Shown here piece after piece: positions 47,548-58,317 of a stretch of 64,000 nucleotides of DNA (positions within the stretch are counted from its first letter, which is position 1; each line of letters starts with the position of its first letter). The DNA lies in the NCBI RefSeq assembly GCF_038050405.1, contig NZ_CP150900.1, positions 3,596,001-3,660,000 on the forward strand. Reading direction: 5' to 3'. The notes below the pieces were generated by a model. It made no database searches, was not told where the DNA came from, and saw nothing but the letters and a program-made list of their open reading frames with translations. The position numbers and the translations under genes are program-made. This DNA is from Paraburkholderia sp. IMGN_8 (GTDB lineage Bacteria > Pseudomonadota > Gammaproteobacteria > Burkholderiales > Burkholderiaceae).

Positions 47548-47790
47548 AGAGTCCTCTCAGTACCGTACTTATTACGGAAGTAGCCCGACCATGAATGGTC
47601 AGTACAACCCCCGATCAGGTTGAAAACGCGACGCGCCCGTGGTGAACGACGGCATGTTCGCATCGGATTGCTGAGCCGGCGCGGGGCTCTCAACCTGTCG
47701 ATATTCTACCCCTGCCCCCTTTCACTCTCGTCAGACAGCAAAGGCACTGTGAGGCGTGGTGAGTTTCGGGCAATGGCGCGTCCTATGTGG

Positions 47791-48717
47791 TTAAGAACGG
47801 GCTGCGGGTGACGCCGGAAAAGCGTCCGTCAGGCACAGTTGCAAGGCATCGCGCCAATGCGGAGCAGCGACCCCGAACACCCGCGCCAATTTCTCGTTCG
47901 ACATCCTCGAATTGGATGGACGCTTCGCCGGAGTCGGATAGTCGGATGCGGGAATCGGCAGCACCTTGGGCCGGTTCGGCAGGTTCGCGAATTCGAAGAT
48001 TGCCGATGCAAAGCCGTGCCAAGAGGTGGAGTCGCCGGCGCACAGGTGGTAAATGCCCGAGCGTTCATTCCACCACGAAGCGCTGTCTTCGGCGGCAAAC
48101 CCCTGCGCGACCAGGTGGGCGGTGAGAGTGGCGATCGTGTTGCTCCATGTCGGCGCGCCGAACTGATCGGCGACAACCTTCAACTCGGGTCGATCGGCGC
48201 CGAGCCGAAGCATCGTGAGCAGAAAATTCTTGCCGCGGGTGCCGTACACCCAGCTCGTACGAAGCACCAGATGGTTGACGCCCGCCGCGGCAATCGCCTG
48301 CTCGCCGGCAAGCTTGGTGCGTCCATACGCGTTCTGCGGATCGGTCGGATCGTCTTCGACGTAGGCGCCGTCTTTCTCGCCGTTGAACACGTAGTCGGTC
48401 GAATAGTGAATCAGCGCCGCGCCCAGCTTTTTCGCTTCTTCAGCCAGCACACCCGGCGCTTCGCCGTTGATGCGCATGGCGAGATCGAATTCGTCTTCGG
48501 CCTTGTCCACCGCGGTATAGGCCGCGGGGTTGACGATCAGGGCCGGCCGAACCTTGCGAACGACGGCACGCACCTGGTCCAGATTGGACAGATCCAGCGT
48601 GGAACGGTCCACGGCCACCACTTTGCCGAGCCCTTGCAGCGTACGCGCGAGCTCGAAGCCGACCTGGCCATTTACACCGGTGACGAGAATCGTCCGCTTG
48701 GCATCATGTGCGCTCAT
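47791..48717 (-). CDS. rfbD: dTDP-4-dehydrorhamnose reductase
   Basis: 308 residues, extended SDR. It has TILVTGVNGQVGFELARTL, YSTDYVFNGEKDGAY and the catalytic YGRTKLAGE. It catalyses the last step of dTDP-L-rhamnose synthesis. It is the most downstream gene of the rfbBACD cluster (minus strand), 11 bp after rfbC. A 243-base gap separates it from manC. Confidence 0.95.
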   Translation of the reverse strand: MSAHDAKRTILVTGVNGQVGFELARTLQGLGKVVAVDRSTLDLSNLDQVRAVVRKVRPALIVNPAAYTAVDKAEDEFDLAMRINGEAPGVLAEEAKKLGAALIHYSTDYVFNGEKDGAYVEDDPTDPQNAYGRTKLAGEQAIAAAGVNHLVLRTSWVYGTRGKNFLLTMLRLGADRPELKVVADQFGAPTWSNTIATLTAHLVAQGFAAEDSASWWNERSGIYHLCAGDSTSWHGFASAIFEFANLPNRPKVLPIPASDYPTPAKRPSNSRMSNEKLARVFGVAAPHWRDALQLCLTDAFPASPAARS

Positions 48718-48728
48718 GCTCCAGCCCC

Positions 48729-49280
48729 TTACGCGAAGACTTCAGCATCAGCAAGACGCTTACCCGCCGCGTCCTTCGCAGCCAGCAACGGCTCGAAGTC
48801 GATCGGCCACTCGATGCCGATCGACGGATCGTTCCAGACGATGCTGCGCTCGTGCTCGGGAAACCAGTAGTCGGTGGTCTTGTAGAGGAACTGCGCGGAT
48901 TCCGACAACACTACGAAACCGTGCGCAAAACCCGGCGGCACCCACAACTGCCGATGATTGTCGACCGACAGCGTCACACCGACCCACTTGCCGAAATTCG
49001 GCGAGCTCTTGCGGATGTCGACAGCCACATCGAACACCTCACCTTCAACCACGCGCACGAGCTTCCCCTGCGCATGTTGAATCTGATAATGCAGCCCACG
49101 CAACACGCCCTTCGCCGAGCGCGAGTGGTTGTCCTGCAGGAACTCGACGCCAGGCTCGACCTTCTCGGCAAACTCCTGCGCATTGAAGCTTTCGAAGAAG
49201 AAGCCGCGCGCGTCGCCGAACACCTTCGGCTCGATAATCTTGACTTCAGGCAGCGCCGTAGCGGTTACTTGGATGGCCAT
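48729..49280 (-). CDS. rfbC: dTDP-4-dehydrorhamnose 3,5-epimerase
   Basis: 183 residues with the family motifs [24 protein letters not shown] (catalytic His) and [14 protein letters not shown]. The length is normal. Its ATG overlaps the end of rfbA by 16 bases, suggesting coupled expression. It epimerises dTDP-4-keto-6-deoxyglucose at C3 and C5 before reduction by RfbD. Confidence 0.96.
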   Translation of the reverse strand: MAIQVTATALPEVKIIEPKVFGDARGFFFESFNAQEFAEKVEPGVEFLQDNHSRSAKGVLRGLHYQIQHAQGKLVRVVEGEVFDVAVDIRKSSPNFGKWVGVTLSVDNHRQLWVPPGFAHGFVVLSESAQFLYKTTDYWFPEHERSIVWNDPSIGIEWPIDFEPLLAAKDAAGKRLADAEVFA

Positions 49281-50158
49281 GCAACTTGGTCCGTAAGAAT
49301 GTTTTGCAGATACTGCCCGTAGGCGTTCTTCGCGAGTGGTTTGGCGAGCGTCAACAACTGCTCGCCATCGATCCACTGCTGCCGGTAGGCAATCTCTTCC
49401 GGACACGCAACCACTAGGCCCTGGCGTTTTTGCAGCGTGGCGATGAAGGTTGCCGCTTCGATCAGCGAGTCGTGCGTGCCCGTGTCGAGCCACGCATAGC
49501 CACGCCCCATGATTTCCACATTGAGTGCGGCGTTCGCCAGATAACGCGAGTTGACGTCGGTGATTTCAAGCTCGCCACGGGGCGACGGTTTGATATCGGC
49601 GGCGATATCGCAAACCTGCTTGTCGTAGAAATACAGACCGGTGACGGCGTAGTTGGAGCGCGGCTTGAGCGGCTTCTCCTCGATCGACAGCGCGCAAAAC
49701 TGCTTGTCGAATTCGACGACGCCGTATCGCTCAGGATCGTGCACGTGATAGGCAAAGACGGTCGCGCCTTCATCCTTGTCATTAGCGCGTTCCAGCTGCT
49801 TTGCGAGATCGTGGCCGTAGAAAATGTTGTCGCCGAGAATCAGCGCCGACGGATCGTTACCCACGAAGTCGCGGCCGATGATGAACGCCTGAGCGAGGCC
49901 GTCCGGCGAGGGCTGCACTGCGTACTGGATATTCATGCCCCACTGACTGCCGTCGCCGAGCATGGTCTCAAAGCGCGGCGTGTCCTGCGGCGTCGAGATG
50001 ATCAGCACATCACGAATGCCCGCCACCATGAGCGTGGACAGCGGATAGTAGATCATCGGCTTGTCGTAGACCGGCAGCAGCTGCTTCGATACGACATGTG
50101 TAATCGGATACAGCCGCGTACCCGATCCGCCTGCGAGAATAATGCCTTTGCGCGCCAT
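49265..50158 (-). CDS. rfbA: Glucose-1-phosphate thymidylyltransferase
   Basis: 297 residues. [34 protein letters not shown] is the signature for RmlA/RfbA, with [10 protein letters not shown] and the [14 protein letters not shown] product-binding segment. Allosterically inhibited by dTDP-rhamnose in known members. It is preceded by rfbB 10 bases upstream. ATG 50158 follows a plausible AAGGGC. Confidence 0.97.
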   Translation of the reverse strand: MARKGIILAGGSGTRLYPITHVVSKQLLPVYDKPMIYYPLSTLMVAGIRDVLIISTPQDTPRFETMLGDGSQWGMNIQYAVQPSPDGLAQAFIIGRDFVGNDPSALILGDNIFYGHDLAKQLERANDKDEGATVFAYHVHDPERYGVVEFDKQFCALSIEEKPLKPRSNYAVTGLYFYDKQVCDIAADIKPSPRGELEITDVNSRYLANAALNVEIMGRGYAWLDTGTHDSLIEAATFIATLQKRQGLVVACPEEIAYRQQWIDGEQLLTLAKPLAKNAYGQYLQNILTDQVAWPSK

Positions 50159-50168
50159 AGCCGTGCCC

Positions 50169-51230
50169 TTACGCGCGCTGCGCGTAGTTGGTCTCAACCC
50201 ACTTCCGATACTCACCCGAAGCGACTTCGTCGGACCATTCCTGATTGTCCAGATACCACTGAACCGTCTTCGCGAGGCCCGTTTCAAACGTTTCAGCCGG
50301 CTTCCAGCCGAGCTCGCGCTCGAGCTTGCGGGCGTCGATCGCGTAACGGCGGTCGTGGCCCGGACGATCCTTCACATACGTGATCTGATCGCGGTATGAG
50401 GCGCCCGCTTTCGGACGCAGTTGATCGAGCAGGTCGCACAGCGTGTGCACGACGTCGAGGTTCTTCTTCTCGTTCCAGCCGCCGATGTTGTACGTCTCGC
50501 CCGGCACGCCGCGCGCGAGCACTTCGCGGATCGCGCTGCAATGGTCGCCGACATACAACCAGTCGCGCACGTTCTGACCGTCGCCGTACACCGGCAGCGC
50601 CTTGCCACTCAGCGCGTTGGCAATCATCAACGGAATCAGTTTCTCGGGGAACTGGTACGGACCGTAGTTGTTCGAGCAGTTTGTGGTGAGCGTGGGCAGG
50701 CCATACGTGTGATGGTAGGCACGCACCAGATGGTCGGAACCCGCCTTGGTGGCCGAATAAGGGCTATTCGGCGCGTACGGCGTGGTTTCGGAGAATTGCG
50801 GATCGGTAGCGGAGAGCGAACCGAACACTTCGTCGGTAGAAACGTGCAGGAAACGGAACGCGGCCTTGTCGGCATCGCCGAGCGCATTCCAGTAGCTGCG
50901 GGTCGCTTCCAGCAGCGTGAAGGTGCCGACCACGTTGGTTTGCACGAAATCAGCCGGACCATGGATCGAACGATCCACATGGCTTTCCGCGGCGAAGTGC
51001 AGCACGGCACGGGGTTTATGCTCGGCGAAGAGCGCGTCGAGCGCAGCACGATCGCAGATATCGGCCCGCACGAAGATATGGCGGGGATTGGCCTGTTGCG
51101 ACTTGAGCGTACCGAGATTGCCAGCGTAGGTCAGCTTGTCGACATTCAACACCGCTTCGTCCGACGCATTGAGCCAGTCGAGCACGAAATTGGCGCCGAT
51201 AAAGCCGGCGCCGCCCGTTACCAGGATCAT
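50169..51230 (-). CDS. rfbB: dTDP-glucose 4,6-dehydratase
   Basis: 353 residues, extended [22 protein letters not shown] binds [16 protein letters not shown] with the catalytic Thr-Asp-Glu, and [14 protein letters not shown] with Tyr-Lys complete the active site. It makes dTDP-4-keto-6-deoxyglucose and heads the rfbBACD operon. A TATAAT about 145 bases upstream (minus strand) may be its promoter. Confidence 0.97.
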   Translation of the reverse strand: MILVTGGAGFIGANFVLDWLNASDEAVLNVDKLTYAGNLGTLKSQQANPRHIFVRADICDRAALDALFAEHKPRAVLHFAAESHVDRSIHGPADFVQTNVVGTFTLLEATRSYWNALGDADKAAFRFLHVSTDEVFGSLSATDPQFSETTPYAPNSPYSATKAGSDHLVRAYHHTYGLPTLTTNCSNNYGPYQFPEKLIPLMIANALSGKALPVYGDGQNVRDWLYVGDHCSAIREVLARGVPGETYNIGGWNEKKNLDVVHTLCDLLDQLRPKAGASYRDQITYVKDRPGHDRRYAIDARKLERELGWKPAETFETGLAKTVQWYLDNQEWSDEVASGEYRKWVETNYAQRA

Positions 51231-51657
51231 GAAATTCCCTTCTAGATGTTCGCGATGAATCGGACACTGCTGGCCCGTCCACGCACCCCAAAATGTGGTT
51301 TTCGATTCTTGTCGACGCCGTCGCCAATCCTCATACCGAAAGCGGACGCTCAGACGCCAATCTTATGAAGCCCCGATTATAAAGCCGCCCCGGGTAAAAA
51401 CCAGAACCCTAACAACTTGAAACAGCTTGACAAAGTCGGCTTCCATTGGGGTCGGTTCGGGACAATTTGTTGCCAGCGCCACTGTCGGTAGTCCACGGAC
51501 GAGAGGCGGCGCGCGTCCAATTGGCGCCAGGTCGAGGCTTTCGGGGCAAGATCGCACGGCGAAGAGCCGCACGCGATTGAAGGATTGGAGACATACGCGC
51601 CAGCTGTAGCAAGCCGGCGCGCTGCGGTGCAACACGAATACCGGTGAAGGCCGCTAT
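51231..51657. other. 427-base gap upstream of rfbB
   Basis: The region lies between the rmd-like gene stop (51658) and rfbB. It contains a minus-strand TATAAT (see promoter entry) and otherwise no supported gene; open frames at 51363-51635 lack protein character. Confidence 0.45.
51376..51381 (-). promoter_or_regulatory. Possible -10 element of the rfbBACD operon
   Basis: Minus-strand TATAAT, 145 bases before the rfbB start. No convincing -35 hexamer is seen at 16-18 bases, so this is a candidate only. Confidence 0.4.
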
Positions 51658-52569
51658 CTAAGCCGCCAGCATCCAGCGCAGCGTATCCATAAAGGGAATA
51701 GCCTCGACTTCCGGCACCAGCGAGCGAAGCTTGGCAGGCGAACCGGCCAGCATCTTCACATCGCTTTGCCGCACGAACGCGGGATTGATCTGTATCTCGA
51801 GCTCATGCCCGGTCAGGTCGCTCGCCGCCGAGAGAATTTCCCGGAGCGTATAAGGCGTACCCGTACATACATTGACCGTTTCGCTGGCGACACCGGATTC
51901 AAGTAAGGCTTCGTAAGCGCTCGCTACATAGCGCACATCCGAAAAATCGCGCGCAACGTCGATATTGCCGAGCGAAATGGAAGGCTCGCGCCGCGCAAAA
52001 TGCTCGACGATCTTCGGCACCAGGAAATTCGACGCCTGCCCGCGACCGGTGTAATTGAACGGCCGCACGATCAGGATAGGCAACCGGTCGAACCAGGTGC
52101 GCACCATCGTTTCCATTGCCGCCTTGCTGGCAGCGTAGTGATTGACCGGCGTGACCGGGAAGGTCTCGTCGATCGCGTCGCTGGTTACGTTGCCGTAAAC
52201 ATTCGCGCTGCTTGCGATCAGCAGCTTGCGCGGCGTGTGGCCGACGGCTGCGCACGCCTCCAGCAAATTCAGCGTGCCGATCACGTTGACGCGATAGAAG
52301 TCGAGCGGATCGTTATGGCCCACGAAGCTGATTGCCGCCAGATGCACGATGTAATCGGGCCGCGCCGTTTCGATCACGCGCCGGCATGCCTCGGGCGACG
52401 TGATGTCGAGCCTGACCCGCGTCGGCGTTTCAGGCTCGTTGCGCCCGGCCACCGTTTCGATCACGGTGTGACCTTTGGCGAGCAGGTTATCCACCAGATA
52501 GCGACCAGTGAAACCACTCGCCCCGGTGACGAGCGTGCGGATCGGTTGCGCTGTATGGGAAGACGACAT
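51658..52569 (-). CDS. rmd: GDP-6-deoxy-4-keto-hexose reductase-like SDR (Rmd type)
   Basis: 303 residues. [20 protein letters not shown] at the cofactor loop, SSANVYGNV, the catalytic [10 protein letters not shown] (Tyr-x3-Lys), and the C-terminal [20 protein letters not shown] that marks Rmd/GDP-rhamnose or GDP-6-deoxytalose reductases. GGAGA precedes ATG 52569. Its 4-keto substrate would normally come from a GDP-mannose 4,6-dehydratase (Gmd), which is not encoded in this window. Product could be GDP-D-rhamnose or GDP-6-deoxy-D-talose. Confidence 0.75.
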   Translation of the reverse strand: MSSSHTAQPIRTLVTGASGFTGRYLVDNLLAKGHTVIETVAGRNEPETPTRVRLDITSPEACRRVIETARPDYIVHLAAISFVGHNDPLDFYRVNVIGTLNLLEACAAVGHTPRKLLIASSANVYGNVTSDAIDETFPVTPVNHYAASKAAMETMVRTWFDRLPILIVRPFNYTGRGQASNFLVPKIVEHFARREPSISLGNIDVARDFSDVRYVASAYEALLESGVASETVNVCTGTPYTLREILSAASDLTGHELEIQINPAFVRQSDVKMLAGSPAKLRSLVPEVEAIPFMDTLRWMLAA

Positions 52570-52788
52570 GCTTTCTCCGTTCACGAGGGTCATCCTGTTG
52601 TGTTGCAGTATCGTGTGCGGCCTTGTCGGCGACGGCTCCCGCCGGCTCCTGACGGCTCAGGTCACAATACCAGTGCGTCAAACGGGCTATTATGTCACGC
52701 TTATATGTTGCACCGCCCAACGCGGCACGCGCGAAACGTTTTGCGCTTATCAACGTGTACCCGCGTCCCGATTAGCACCGATCCCTTG

Positions 52789-53667
52789 ATGACAGCCTCC
52801 ATCGTTCCCACCGCCCGCGCTGAGCCGCGCCCGCTTCCTCTTGCCTTCGGCGACCTGCAAGGCTGTCGCACGCCGTTCCAGCAACTGCTGGCCAAGGCCG
52901 CGCCGCCGGCCGGCACGCCGCTGTGGTTCGCCGGCGACCTGATCAACCGTGGCGCCGAATCGCTCGCCACGCTGCGCGACATCATCGCGCTCGGCGATCG
53001 CGCGGTGCCGGTGCTGGGCAATCACGATCTGCATCTGCTGTCGGTGTCGGCGGGGATTCGCAAGTCGAAAAAAGGCGACACGATCGACGATATTCTCGCC
53101 GCACCGGACGCCGAGGACCTGCTCGAATGGGTCCGCCACCGGCCGCTCGCGCACTTTGAAAACGGCATGCTGATGGTGCACGCGGGCGTGTTGCCGCAGT
53201 GGGACGCCGCTCTGACCCTAGAACTCGCCGAAGAATTGCAGCGCGCGCTACGCGCGCCGACCTGGAAGGAGACGCTCGCGGGCCTGTACGGCAATGTGCC
53301 GAATTACTGGACGCCAAGCCTCAAAGGCATCGACCGGCTGCGAGTAACGTGCATGGCATTGACGCGCATCCGCTTCTGCAATCTCGAAGGCGCGATGGAT
53401 TTCAGCACCAGCGGCGGCCTGAATTCCGCGCCGGCCGGCTACATGCCGTGGTTCGATGTGCCGTCGCGCAAGACCGCCGATATCACGGTGGTCTTCGGCC
53501 ATTGGGCCGCGCTTGGCTTGACCTTGCGCGACAACCTGATCGGCCTGGATTCGGGCTGCGTATGGGGGGAGAAACTCTCCGCCGTGCGTCTTGCCGACGA
53601 TCCGGCAGAACGCACGCTGATTCAGGTCGACTGCGAAAACTGCCGCGTGCCGATGGACGGTAATTAA
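52789..53667 (+). CDS. apaH: Bis(5'-nucleosyl)-tetraphosphatase, symmetrical
   Basis: 292 residues, calcineurin-like phosphoesterase that hydrolyses Ap4A to two ADP. Metal motifs: AFGDLQGC (GDxxG), FAGDLINRG (GDLVNRG-type) and [10 protein letters not shown] (GNHD), then [10 protein letters not shown]. The ATG at 52789 follows TTG in frame; the ATG is preferred. It converges with the acyltransferase gene, and the two stops share TTAA (53664-53667). Confidence 0.95.
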   Translation: MTASIVPTARAEPRPLPLAFGDLQGCRTPFQQLLAKAAPPAGTPLWFAGDLINRGAESLATLRDIIALGDRAVPVLGNHDLHLLSVSAGIRKSKKGDTIDDILAAPDAEDLLEWVRHRPLAHFENGMLMVHAGVLPQWDAALTLELAEELQRALRAPTWKETLAGLYGNVPNYWTPSLKGIDRLRVTCMALTRIRFCNLEGAMDFSTSGGLNSAPAGYMPWFDVPSRKTADITVVFGHWAALGLTLRDNLIGLDSGCVWGEKLSAVRLADDPAERTLIQVDCENCRVPMDGN

Positions 53668-54503
53668 ACTGAACGGCCGGACTGATCGACCGGGTCGATC
53701 AGCGCAGGCGTGGCGGCAGGCGCCGCGGCTTGCGCCGCGATCACCGCAGTCGCAGTGGAACCCGCCGTGCTCGCCTGCATCTCCCGCAGCGCCGCCGCGA
53801 CCACCCCTTCGGCTTCCGCCGCCAACGTGCGCCGGTCGGCACCCGGCGCGAGCGGTGCGCCGACATACACATGCGCGGTCAACGGGCCGCCGCGCAACAG
53901 CATATTCAGCGAATCGGCGAGCGTCACGTCGTCGATATAGGCGGGCGCGGTCGATTGCCGGCCCTGCGCGTCTTCATACATGATGCACAGCGGCTGAATC
54001 GGCGCCGACGCCGACACGGCCGCCTGGAACATATTCGCGTGAAACGGCAGCAGCGTCAGACCGTTGGAAGTGGTGCCCTCTGGAAACACGCACATCAGTT
54101 CACCCGCGTTCAGGCGGTCGGCCAGTTCATGCATGATCCGCTTCGCATCACTGCGCTTCTCGCGCTGGATAAACACCGTGCCCAGTTGCTGCGCGAGCCA
54201 GCCGACCACCGGCCACTGACGGATCTCCGCCTTCGAGACGAACGGCGTGGGCCGCCACGCGTTGATCACGTAGATGTCGATCCACGAGATGTGATTGGCG
54301 ACCACCAGCACGCCGCGATCGAGCCGCGCGCCGTCGTTATGCACGACCAGCTGCATGCCGCACAGGCGCAGCATTTTCAGCGACCACGCGCGATTGAGCG
54401 CCTGCCGGTCATCGGCGCCGGCTTTTGGAAAGCGCGTCGCGACAATCCACATGCCATGCAGCAGATGCGCGACGAGACGGGCCTTACGTAACGCTAGCTT
54501 CAT
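53664..54503 (-). CDS. plsC: 1-acyl-sn-glycerol-3-phosphate acyltransferase-like protein
   Basis: 279 residues. Catalytic [10 protein letters not shown] (H-x4-D) and the substrate motif [16 protein letters not shown] are present, with an N-terminal hydrophobic helix. It makes phosphatidic acid in the inner membrane; a PlsC-like acyl transfer to another lipid is possible. It is last in the pyr operon, 37 bp after the pyrC-like gene. Its TAA overlaps the apaH TAA on the opposite strand. The Ala/Thr-rich C-terminal 60 residues appear disordered. Confidence 0.9.
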   Translation of the reverse strand: MKLALRKARLVAHLLHGMWIVATRFPKAGADDRQALNRAWSLKMLRLCGMQLVVHNDGARLDRGVLVVANHISWIDIYVINAWRPTPFVSKAEIRQWPVVGWLAQQLGTVFIQREKRSDAKRIMHELADRLNAGELMCVFPEGTTSNGLTLLPFHANMFQAAVSASAPIQPLCIMYEDAQGRQSTAPAYIDDVTLADSLNMLLRGGPLTAHVYVGAPLAPGADRRTLAAEAEGVVAAALREMQASTAGSTATAVIAAQAAAPAATPALIDPVDQSGRSV

Positions 54504-54540
54504 TGTCGGAGCTTTCCCTAACTGGGCAATAGCGCGGATA

Positions 54541-55821
54541 TTAGCGCTGTTCGAACGCGACGTGACCGGACACGATCGTCGCACGCACACGCGCCGGCAG
54601 TTCGTAGCCGAGAAATGGCGTGTTGTGTCCCTGGCTCTTCAACGCGCGCGGCTCGACACGCCAATGCGCGTTACGGTCGAACACGCACAGATCGGCGACG
54701 GCGCCCACGGCAATACGTCCCGCGGCATCCAGCTTCAGCACGTCGGCCGGCGCCGCGGTGATGCGGTTCAGCGCCTTCGCCAACGGCACGCCCGCTTCGT
54801 CGGCCCACTTGACCGTCAGCGACAGGAACAACTCCAGCCCGGTCGCGCCCGGCGTGGCTTCGGCGAACGGCAGCAGCTTTTCGTCGTCGTCGACCGGGGT
54901 GTGGTCGGAGCAGATCGCGTCGATCGTGCCGTCGACGAGACCCGCGCGGATCGCTTCGCGATCGCGCTGCTGACGCAGCGGCGGATCAAGCCGGAACTGC
55001 GCGTCGAAGTAGCCGATGTCGACGTCGATCAGATGCACGTGGTTCACGGTGACGTCGCACGACACCGGCAAACCTTCGGCCTTCGCCGCGCGCATCAGCG
55101 CAATGCCCGCCGCCGACGACACATGCGAAAGATGCACGCGCGCGCCGGTCACGCGGACCAGTTCGAAAATCGTATGCAGCGCGATCGTCTCGGCGGACAC
55201 CGGCACGCCGGACAACCCGAGCCGCGACGCCAGCGCGCCACTCGCGGCCACGCCGCCCTTGCCGAGGTACGCATCGACCGGGCGCAGCCACACGGTGTAG
55301 CCGTAGGTCTTCGCGTACTGCAATGCGCGCATCAGCACCTGCGTATCGACCACCGGCACGTCGGCTTGCGAGAAGCCGATGCAACCCGCTTCGGTCAACT
55401 CGACCATCTCGGTGATGACCTGGCCCTTGAGGCCCACGGTCAACGCGCCGAGCGGATACACGTGCGCCTGATTCAGATTGCGCGCGCGAAACTTGAGCAT
55501 CTCCACGAGGCCCGGTTCGTCGAGCGTCGGGTCGGTGTCCGGCGGACACACGAGGCTCGTCACGCCACCCGCGAGCGCCGCAGCCATTTCGGATTCGAGC
55601 GTCGCCTTGTGTTCGTAGCCAGGCTCCCGCAAGCGCGCGGACAGGTCGACCAGACCCGGCGCGATCGACAGGCCTTTGGCGTCGATCGTCTTCGCCGCGT
55701 GGAAATCGGCGGGAGCGTTGCCGATGGCGACGATCTTGCCCGCCGCGATAAAAATGTCCTGCTGCTGTTCGGTGCCCGCTGCCGGATCGATCAGCGTGCC
55801 GCCTTGAATATGAATCTTCAT
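54541..55821 (-). CDS. pyrC: Dihydroorotase-like protein lacking the HxH zinc motif (PyrX type)
   Basis: 426 residues of the amidohydrolase fold, class I dihydroorotase length. The canonical PGLVDxHxHLREPG is here PGLVDLSARLREPG: residues 61 and 63 are Ser and Arg, not His. The metal-bridging Asp region (normally FSDDGxPV) reads GFSQADVPV, while late ICSDHTPVDDDEK keeps the Asp. Without HxH the binuclear zinc site cannot form, so this resembles PyrX of Pseudomonas, a catalytically dead dihydroorotase that stabilises aspartate transcarbamoylase. A true dihydroorotase would be needed elsewhere. It follows pyrB by 67 bp in the pyr operon. Confidence 0.9.
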   Translation of the reverse strand: MKIHIQGGTLIDPAAGTEQQQDIFIAAGKIVAIGNAPADFHAAKTIDAKGLSIAPGLVDLSARLREPGYEHKATLESEMAAALAGGVTSLVCPPDTDPTLDEPGLVEMLKFRARNLNQAHVYPLGALTVGLKGQVITEMVELTEAGCIGFSQADVPVVDTQVLMRALQYAKTYGYTVWLRPVDAYLGKGGVAASGALASRLGLSGVPVSAETIALHTIFELVRVTGARVHLSHVSSAAGIALMRAAKAEGLPVSCDVTVNHVHLIDVDIGYFDAQFRLDPPLRQQRDREAIRAGLVDGTIDAICSDHTPVDDDEKLLPFAEATPGATGLELFLSLTVKWADEAGVPLAKALNRITAAPADVLKLDAAGRIAVGAVADLCVFDRNAHWRVEPRALKSQGHNTPFLGYELPARVRATIVSGHVAFEQR

Positions 55822-55888
55822 GCGCTGCCTTATGTTCAGCTAAGTTCTGCGTGACTTGTTGCGTGTTTTGGTGCGTGCCGTGGCGAGA

Positions 55889-56914
55889 TCAATCGTGATT
55901 GCTCGCGACGATTCCCATCACCGCCATGCGCACCGCGATGCCGAACGTCACCTGATTGAGAATCACCGATTGCGGACCGTCGGCCACCTGCGAGTCGATT
56001 TCGACGCCGCGGTTCATCGGACCAGGGTGCATCACGATCGCATCGGGCTTGGCGAGCGCGAGGCGCTCCGGCGTCAAACCCCAGCTCTTGAAGTACTCCT
56101 GCGCCGACGGCAGCAGCGCGCCGCTCATTCGCTCGTTCTGCAGACGCAGCATGATGATCACGTCGACGTCCTTCAGGCCTTCGTCGAGGTTGTGGAAGAC
56201 ACGCACGCCCATCTGTTCGAGCCCGCCCGGCAGCAGCGTGCGCGGACCGATCGCGCGCACTTCCGGCACGCCGAGCGTGGTCAGCGCATGAATGTCCGAA
56301 CGCGCGACTCGCGAATGCAGAATGTCGCCGACGATCGCCACGCGCAGATTCGTGAAATCCTTCTTGTAGTGGCGGATCGTGTACATGTCGAGCAGACCCT
56401 GGGTCGGGTGTGCGTGACGGCCGTCGCCGGCGTTGATCACGTGCACGTGCGGCGCGCAATGCTGGGCGATCAGGTACGGCGCGCCGCTCGACGCATGGCG
56501 CACGACGAACATATCGGCATGCATCGCCGACAGGTTGTTGATCGTGTCGAGCAGCGATTCGCCCTTGCTGGTGGACGACGCGTTGATGTTCAGATTCAGC
56601 ACGTCCGCGGACAGACGCGTGGCGGCGATCTCGAAGGTTGTGCGGGTGCGCGTGGAGTTCTCGAAGAACAGGTTGAACACCGATTTGCCGCGCAGGAGCG
56701 GCACCTTCTTCACTTCGCGATCGGTCACGCTGACGAACTGCTCGGCGGTGTCGAGAATGTGATTGACGATCGCCTTCGGCAAGCCTTCGATCGACAACAG
56801 ATGTTTGAGCTCGCCGTTTTTCGTGAGCTGCGGATTGCCCTTCAGGAAGCCATAACGGAAGCGCTCGGTGGCGCTATCGGTTGAATCCTTGGGAACCTGG
56901 GTGGCGGTGTTCAT
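55889..56914 (-). CDS. pyrB: Aspartate carbamoyltransferase catalytic subunit
   Basis: 341 residues. It has the carbamoyl-phosphate signature [31 protein letters not shown] and [12 protein letters not shown] (product/aspartate-binding). It makes N-carbamoyl-aspartate, the first committed step of pyrimidine synthesis. Its ATG (56914) overlaps the stop of the iscB gene (56911-56913), so an inserted mobile gene now sits directly in front of it and translation may depend on coupling. The length, slightly above 310, fits the PyrB/PyrX type with an N-terminal extension. Confidence 0.96.
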   Translation of the reverse strand: MNTATQVPKDSTDSATERFRYGFLKGNPQLTKNGELKHLLSIEGLPKAIVNHILDTAEQFVSVTDREVKKVPLLRGKSVFNLFFENSTRTRTTFEIAATRLSADVLNLNINASSTSKGESLLDTINNLSAMHADMFVVRHASSGAPYLIAQHCAPHVHVINAGDGRHAHPTQGLLDMYTIRHYKKDFTNLRVAIVGDILHSRVARSDIHALTTLGVPEVRAIGPRTLLPGGLEQMGVRVFHNLDEGLKDVDVIIMLRLQNERMSGALLPSAQEYFKSWGLTPERLALAKPDAIVMHPGPMNRGVEIDSQVADGPQSVILNQVTFGIAVRMAVMGIVASNHD

Positions 56915-58317
56915 CCTTCTGCGCGGGAATCCTCGGCCTTCAGGCCGGGGAGGGATGGCGCGGGCTGCGTAGCAGCCCCTACTCCCGCTTCTCCTTTGTT
57001 AGTTGCCATCCTTGAGTAGCCGTAGCCGTCCGCGCGCTGCAGCACCCGGCAATAGCGGTGAGCAACGCCCTGTACGACCTGACCATGGGTTTGAATGTTG
57101 AAACTGCCGGTGGCACGCACGGCCACACGGCCACGGTGCGTTCCTGCTTTTCTGCCCGAGGGCACGTCGGCCTGCACATGGTCTCCCGTTCCGAAACCGT
57201 GCACGCGCCTGGCGCGCATCAGATAGCCCCGCGGAAAACCGTGCCTGTCCTGTCGTGTGCGCTGATAGCTGCCGCGCCCAGTGCACTTCACCTGCAGGGT
57301 CGGCTTGCGCCACGCCACGACGGCCGAAACCTCACCCACGCACACCGCATCCAGCGCATGCGTCTTCGGGATCCCGAGCTGGCTACGGTTGTATTTCGTT
57401 CGCCCGCCGGAAGCGGTTTCGACCGGAAGGCCGGTGGCGCGCAAGGCATTGATCAGCGCCCAGCGAGTCGCATTGACGGCCGAGGCATCCTTGAGCGAGC
57501 GCCGGACCTGGGCCGTGATGCGCGCGAGGCGCGCCTTGTCCTTCACGAAGACGTCGAGCGGCTGCGCGGCCTTGCGGATGTTGCAGGGTACGCAGGCAAT
57601 TGCCAGGTTCGAAACCCGGTTCGAGCCGCCGCGCGCACGCGGCACGAGGTGCTCGATGTTGAGCGGCACGTTCTGCACGTCACAGTAGCAGCACTTGCGC
57701 ATCCACTTCTCCAGCAGGTACTCACGCAGCTCATACCCGAACAGGGTTCCCTGCTGGTACTCGATGCCGGTGACTTCCGGATTATCGAGTGCCTGCATGT
57801 CAAAGCGCACGAGTTCAGTGCTCGCCGCCGTTATCGGGGCCCAACGCTGGAGCCGCTTGACCCAGGCGAGCGTCGTATCCACTCGATGTCGCAGAGATGG
57901 CGCGAGCCATCCTGCAGGCCGGGTACGGTTCAGAAAGCGCGGTGCGCGGTAGCGCAGCGTGCCGCGCCGACGGCGACGCATGGCGCGCCGCGCGGTGAGC
58001 GCCTCGCTGATTTGCCGGCCGCGATGGACCAGCTCGAACAGGTTGAGCACCACGGCGCCGCGATGGATTTCTCCCGTCGAGGCGTCGACCTGTTCAGTGT
58101 CGCGGACCAGCGCCAGTCCGGTGGCCTTGCTGCCCGGGTCCAGCTTGATGCGCAGGGGTTGCGCTGCACTGCTGTGAAGCTCGCGGTCGACGAGCCGGAT
58201 AGCGAAGGGCATGAGGCGATGTACGCGCGCACGCCCGCGCGCGAGCAACAACCTCGCGCGCTTCTCGCTGCACGGCATCAATGGCTTGCCCGACCTGTCC
58301 AGAACGAATACCGCCAA
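56911..58317 (-). CDS. iscB: IscB-family RNA-guided nuclease
   Basis: 468 residues from TTG 58317 (AGGAG 7 bases upstream). In order: PLMP-type N-terminal domain ([19 protein letters not shown], 3-21), RuvC-I with [14 protein letters not shown] (Asp60), an Arg-rich bridge helix (about 105-133, [18 protein letters not shown]), RuvC-II Glu168, an HNH insert with CCYCDVQ (209-215), [13 protein letters not shown] (His223) and CVPCNIRKA (242-250), Ruv[12 protein letters not shown] (His320, Asp323), and a C-terminal domain of about 130 residues ending in RE-hairpin-encoded sequence. All catalytic residues are present, so it is predicted active. Annotators often call this family RRXRR protein. It is cut off from TnpA, so mobility would need a helper. 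It interrupts pyrR-pyrB. Confidence 0.93.
   Translation of the reverse strand: MAVFVLDRSGKPLMPCSEKRARLLLARGRARVHRLMPFAIRLVDRELHSSAAQPLRIKLDPGSKATGLALVRDTEQVDASTGEIHRGAVVLNLFELVHRGRQISEALTARRAMRRRRRGTLRYRAPRFLNRTRPAGWLAPSLRHRVDTTLAWVKRLQRWAPITAASTELVRFDMQALDNPEVTGIEYQQGTLFGYELREYLLEKWMRKCCYCDVQNVPLNIEHLVPRARGGSNRVSNLAIACVPCNIRKAAQPLDVFVKDKARLARITAQVRRSLKDASAVNATRWALINALRATGLPVETASGGRTKYNRSQLGIPKTHALDAVCVGEVSAVVAWRKPTLQVKCTGRGSYQRTRQDRHGFPRGYLMRARRVHGFGTGDHVQADVPSGRKAGTHRGRVAVRATGSFNIQTHGQVVQGVAHRYCRVLQRADGYGYSRMATNKGEAGVGAATQPAPSLPGLKAEDSRAEG
56931..56950. repeat. Right-end hairpin of iscB element
   Basis: An imperfect palindrome (8-bp stem) within the 3' coding end of iscB, 17 bases upstream of the pyrB ATG. 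It differs from the copy at 58607 by one base. Confidence 0.75.

Noticed and set aside
56911..58317. Interpretation of the gene as an ordinary HNH homing endonuclease or Cas9
   Set aside because: The PLMP N-terminal segment, Arg-rich bridge, split RuvC and size near 470 residues fit IscB; Cas9 would be over 900 residues and would need REC lobes and cas genes.
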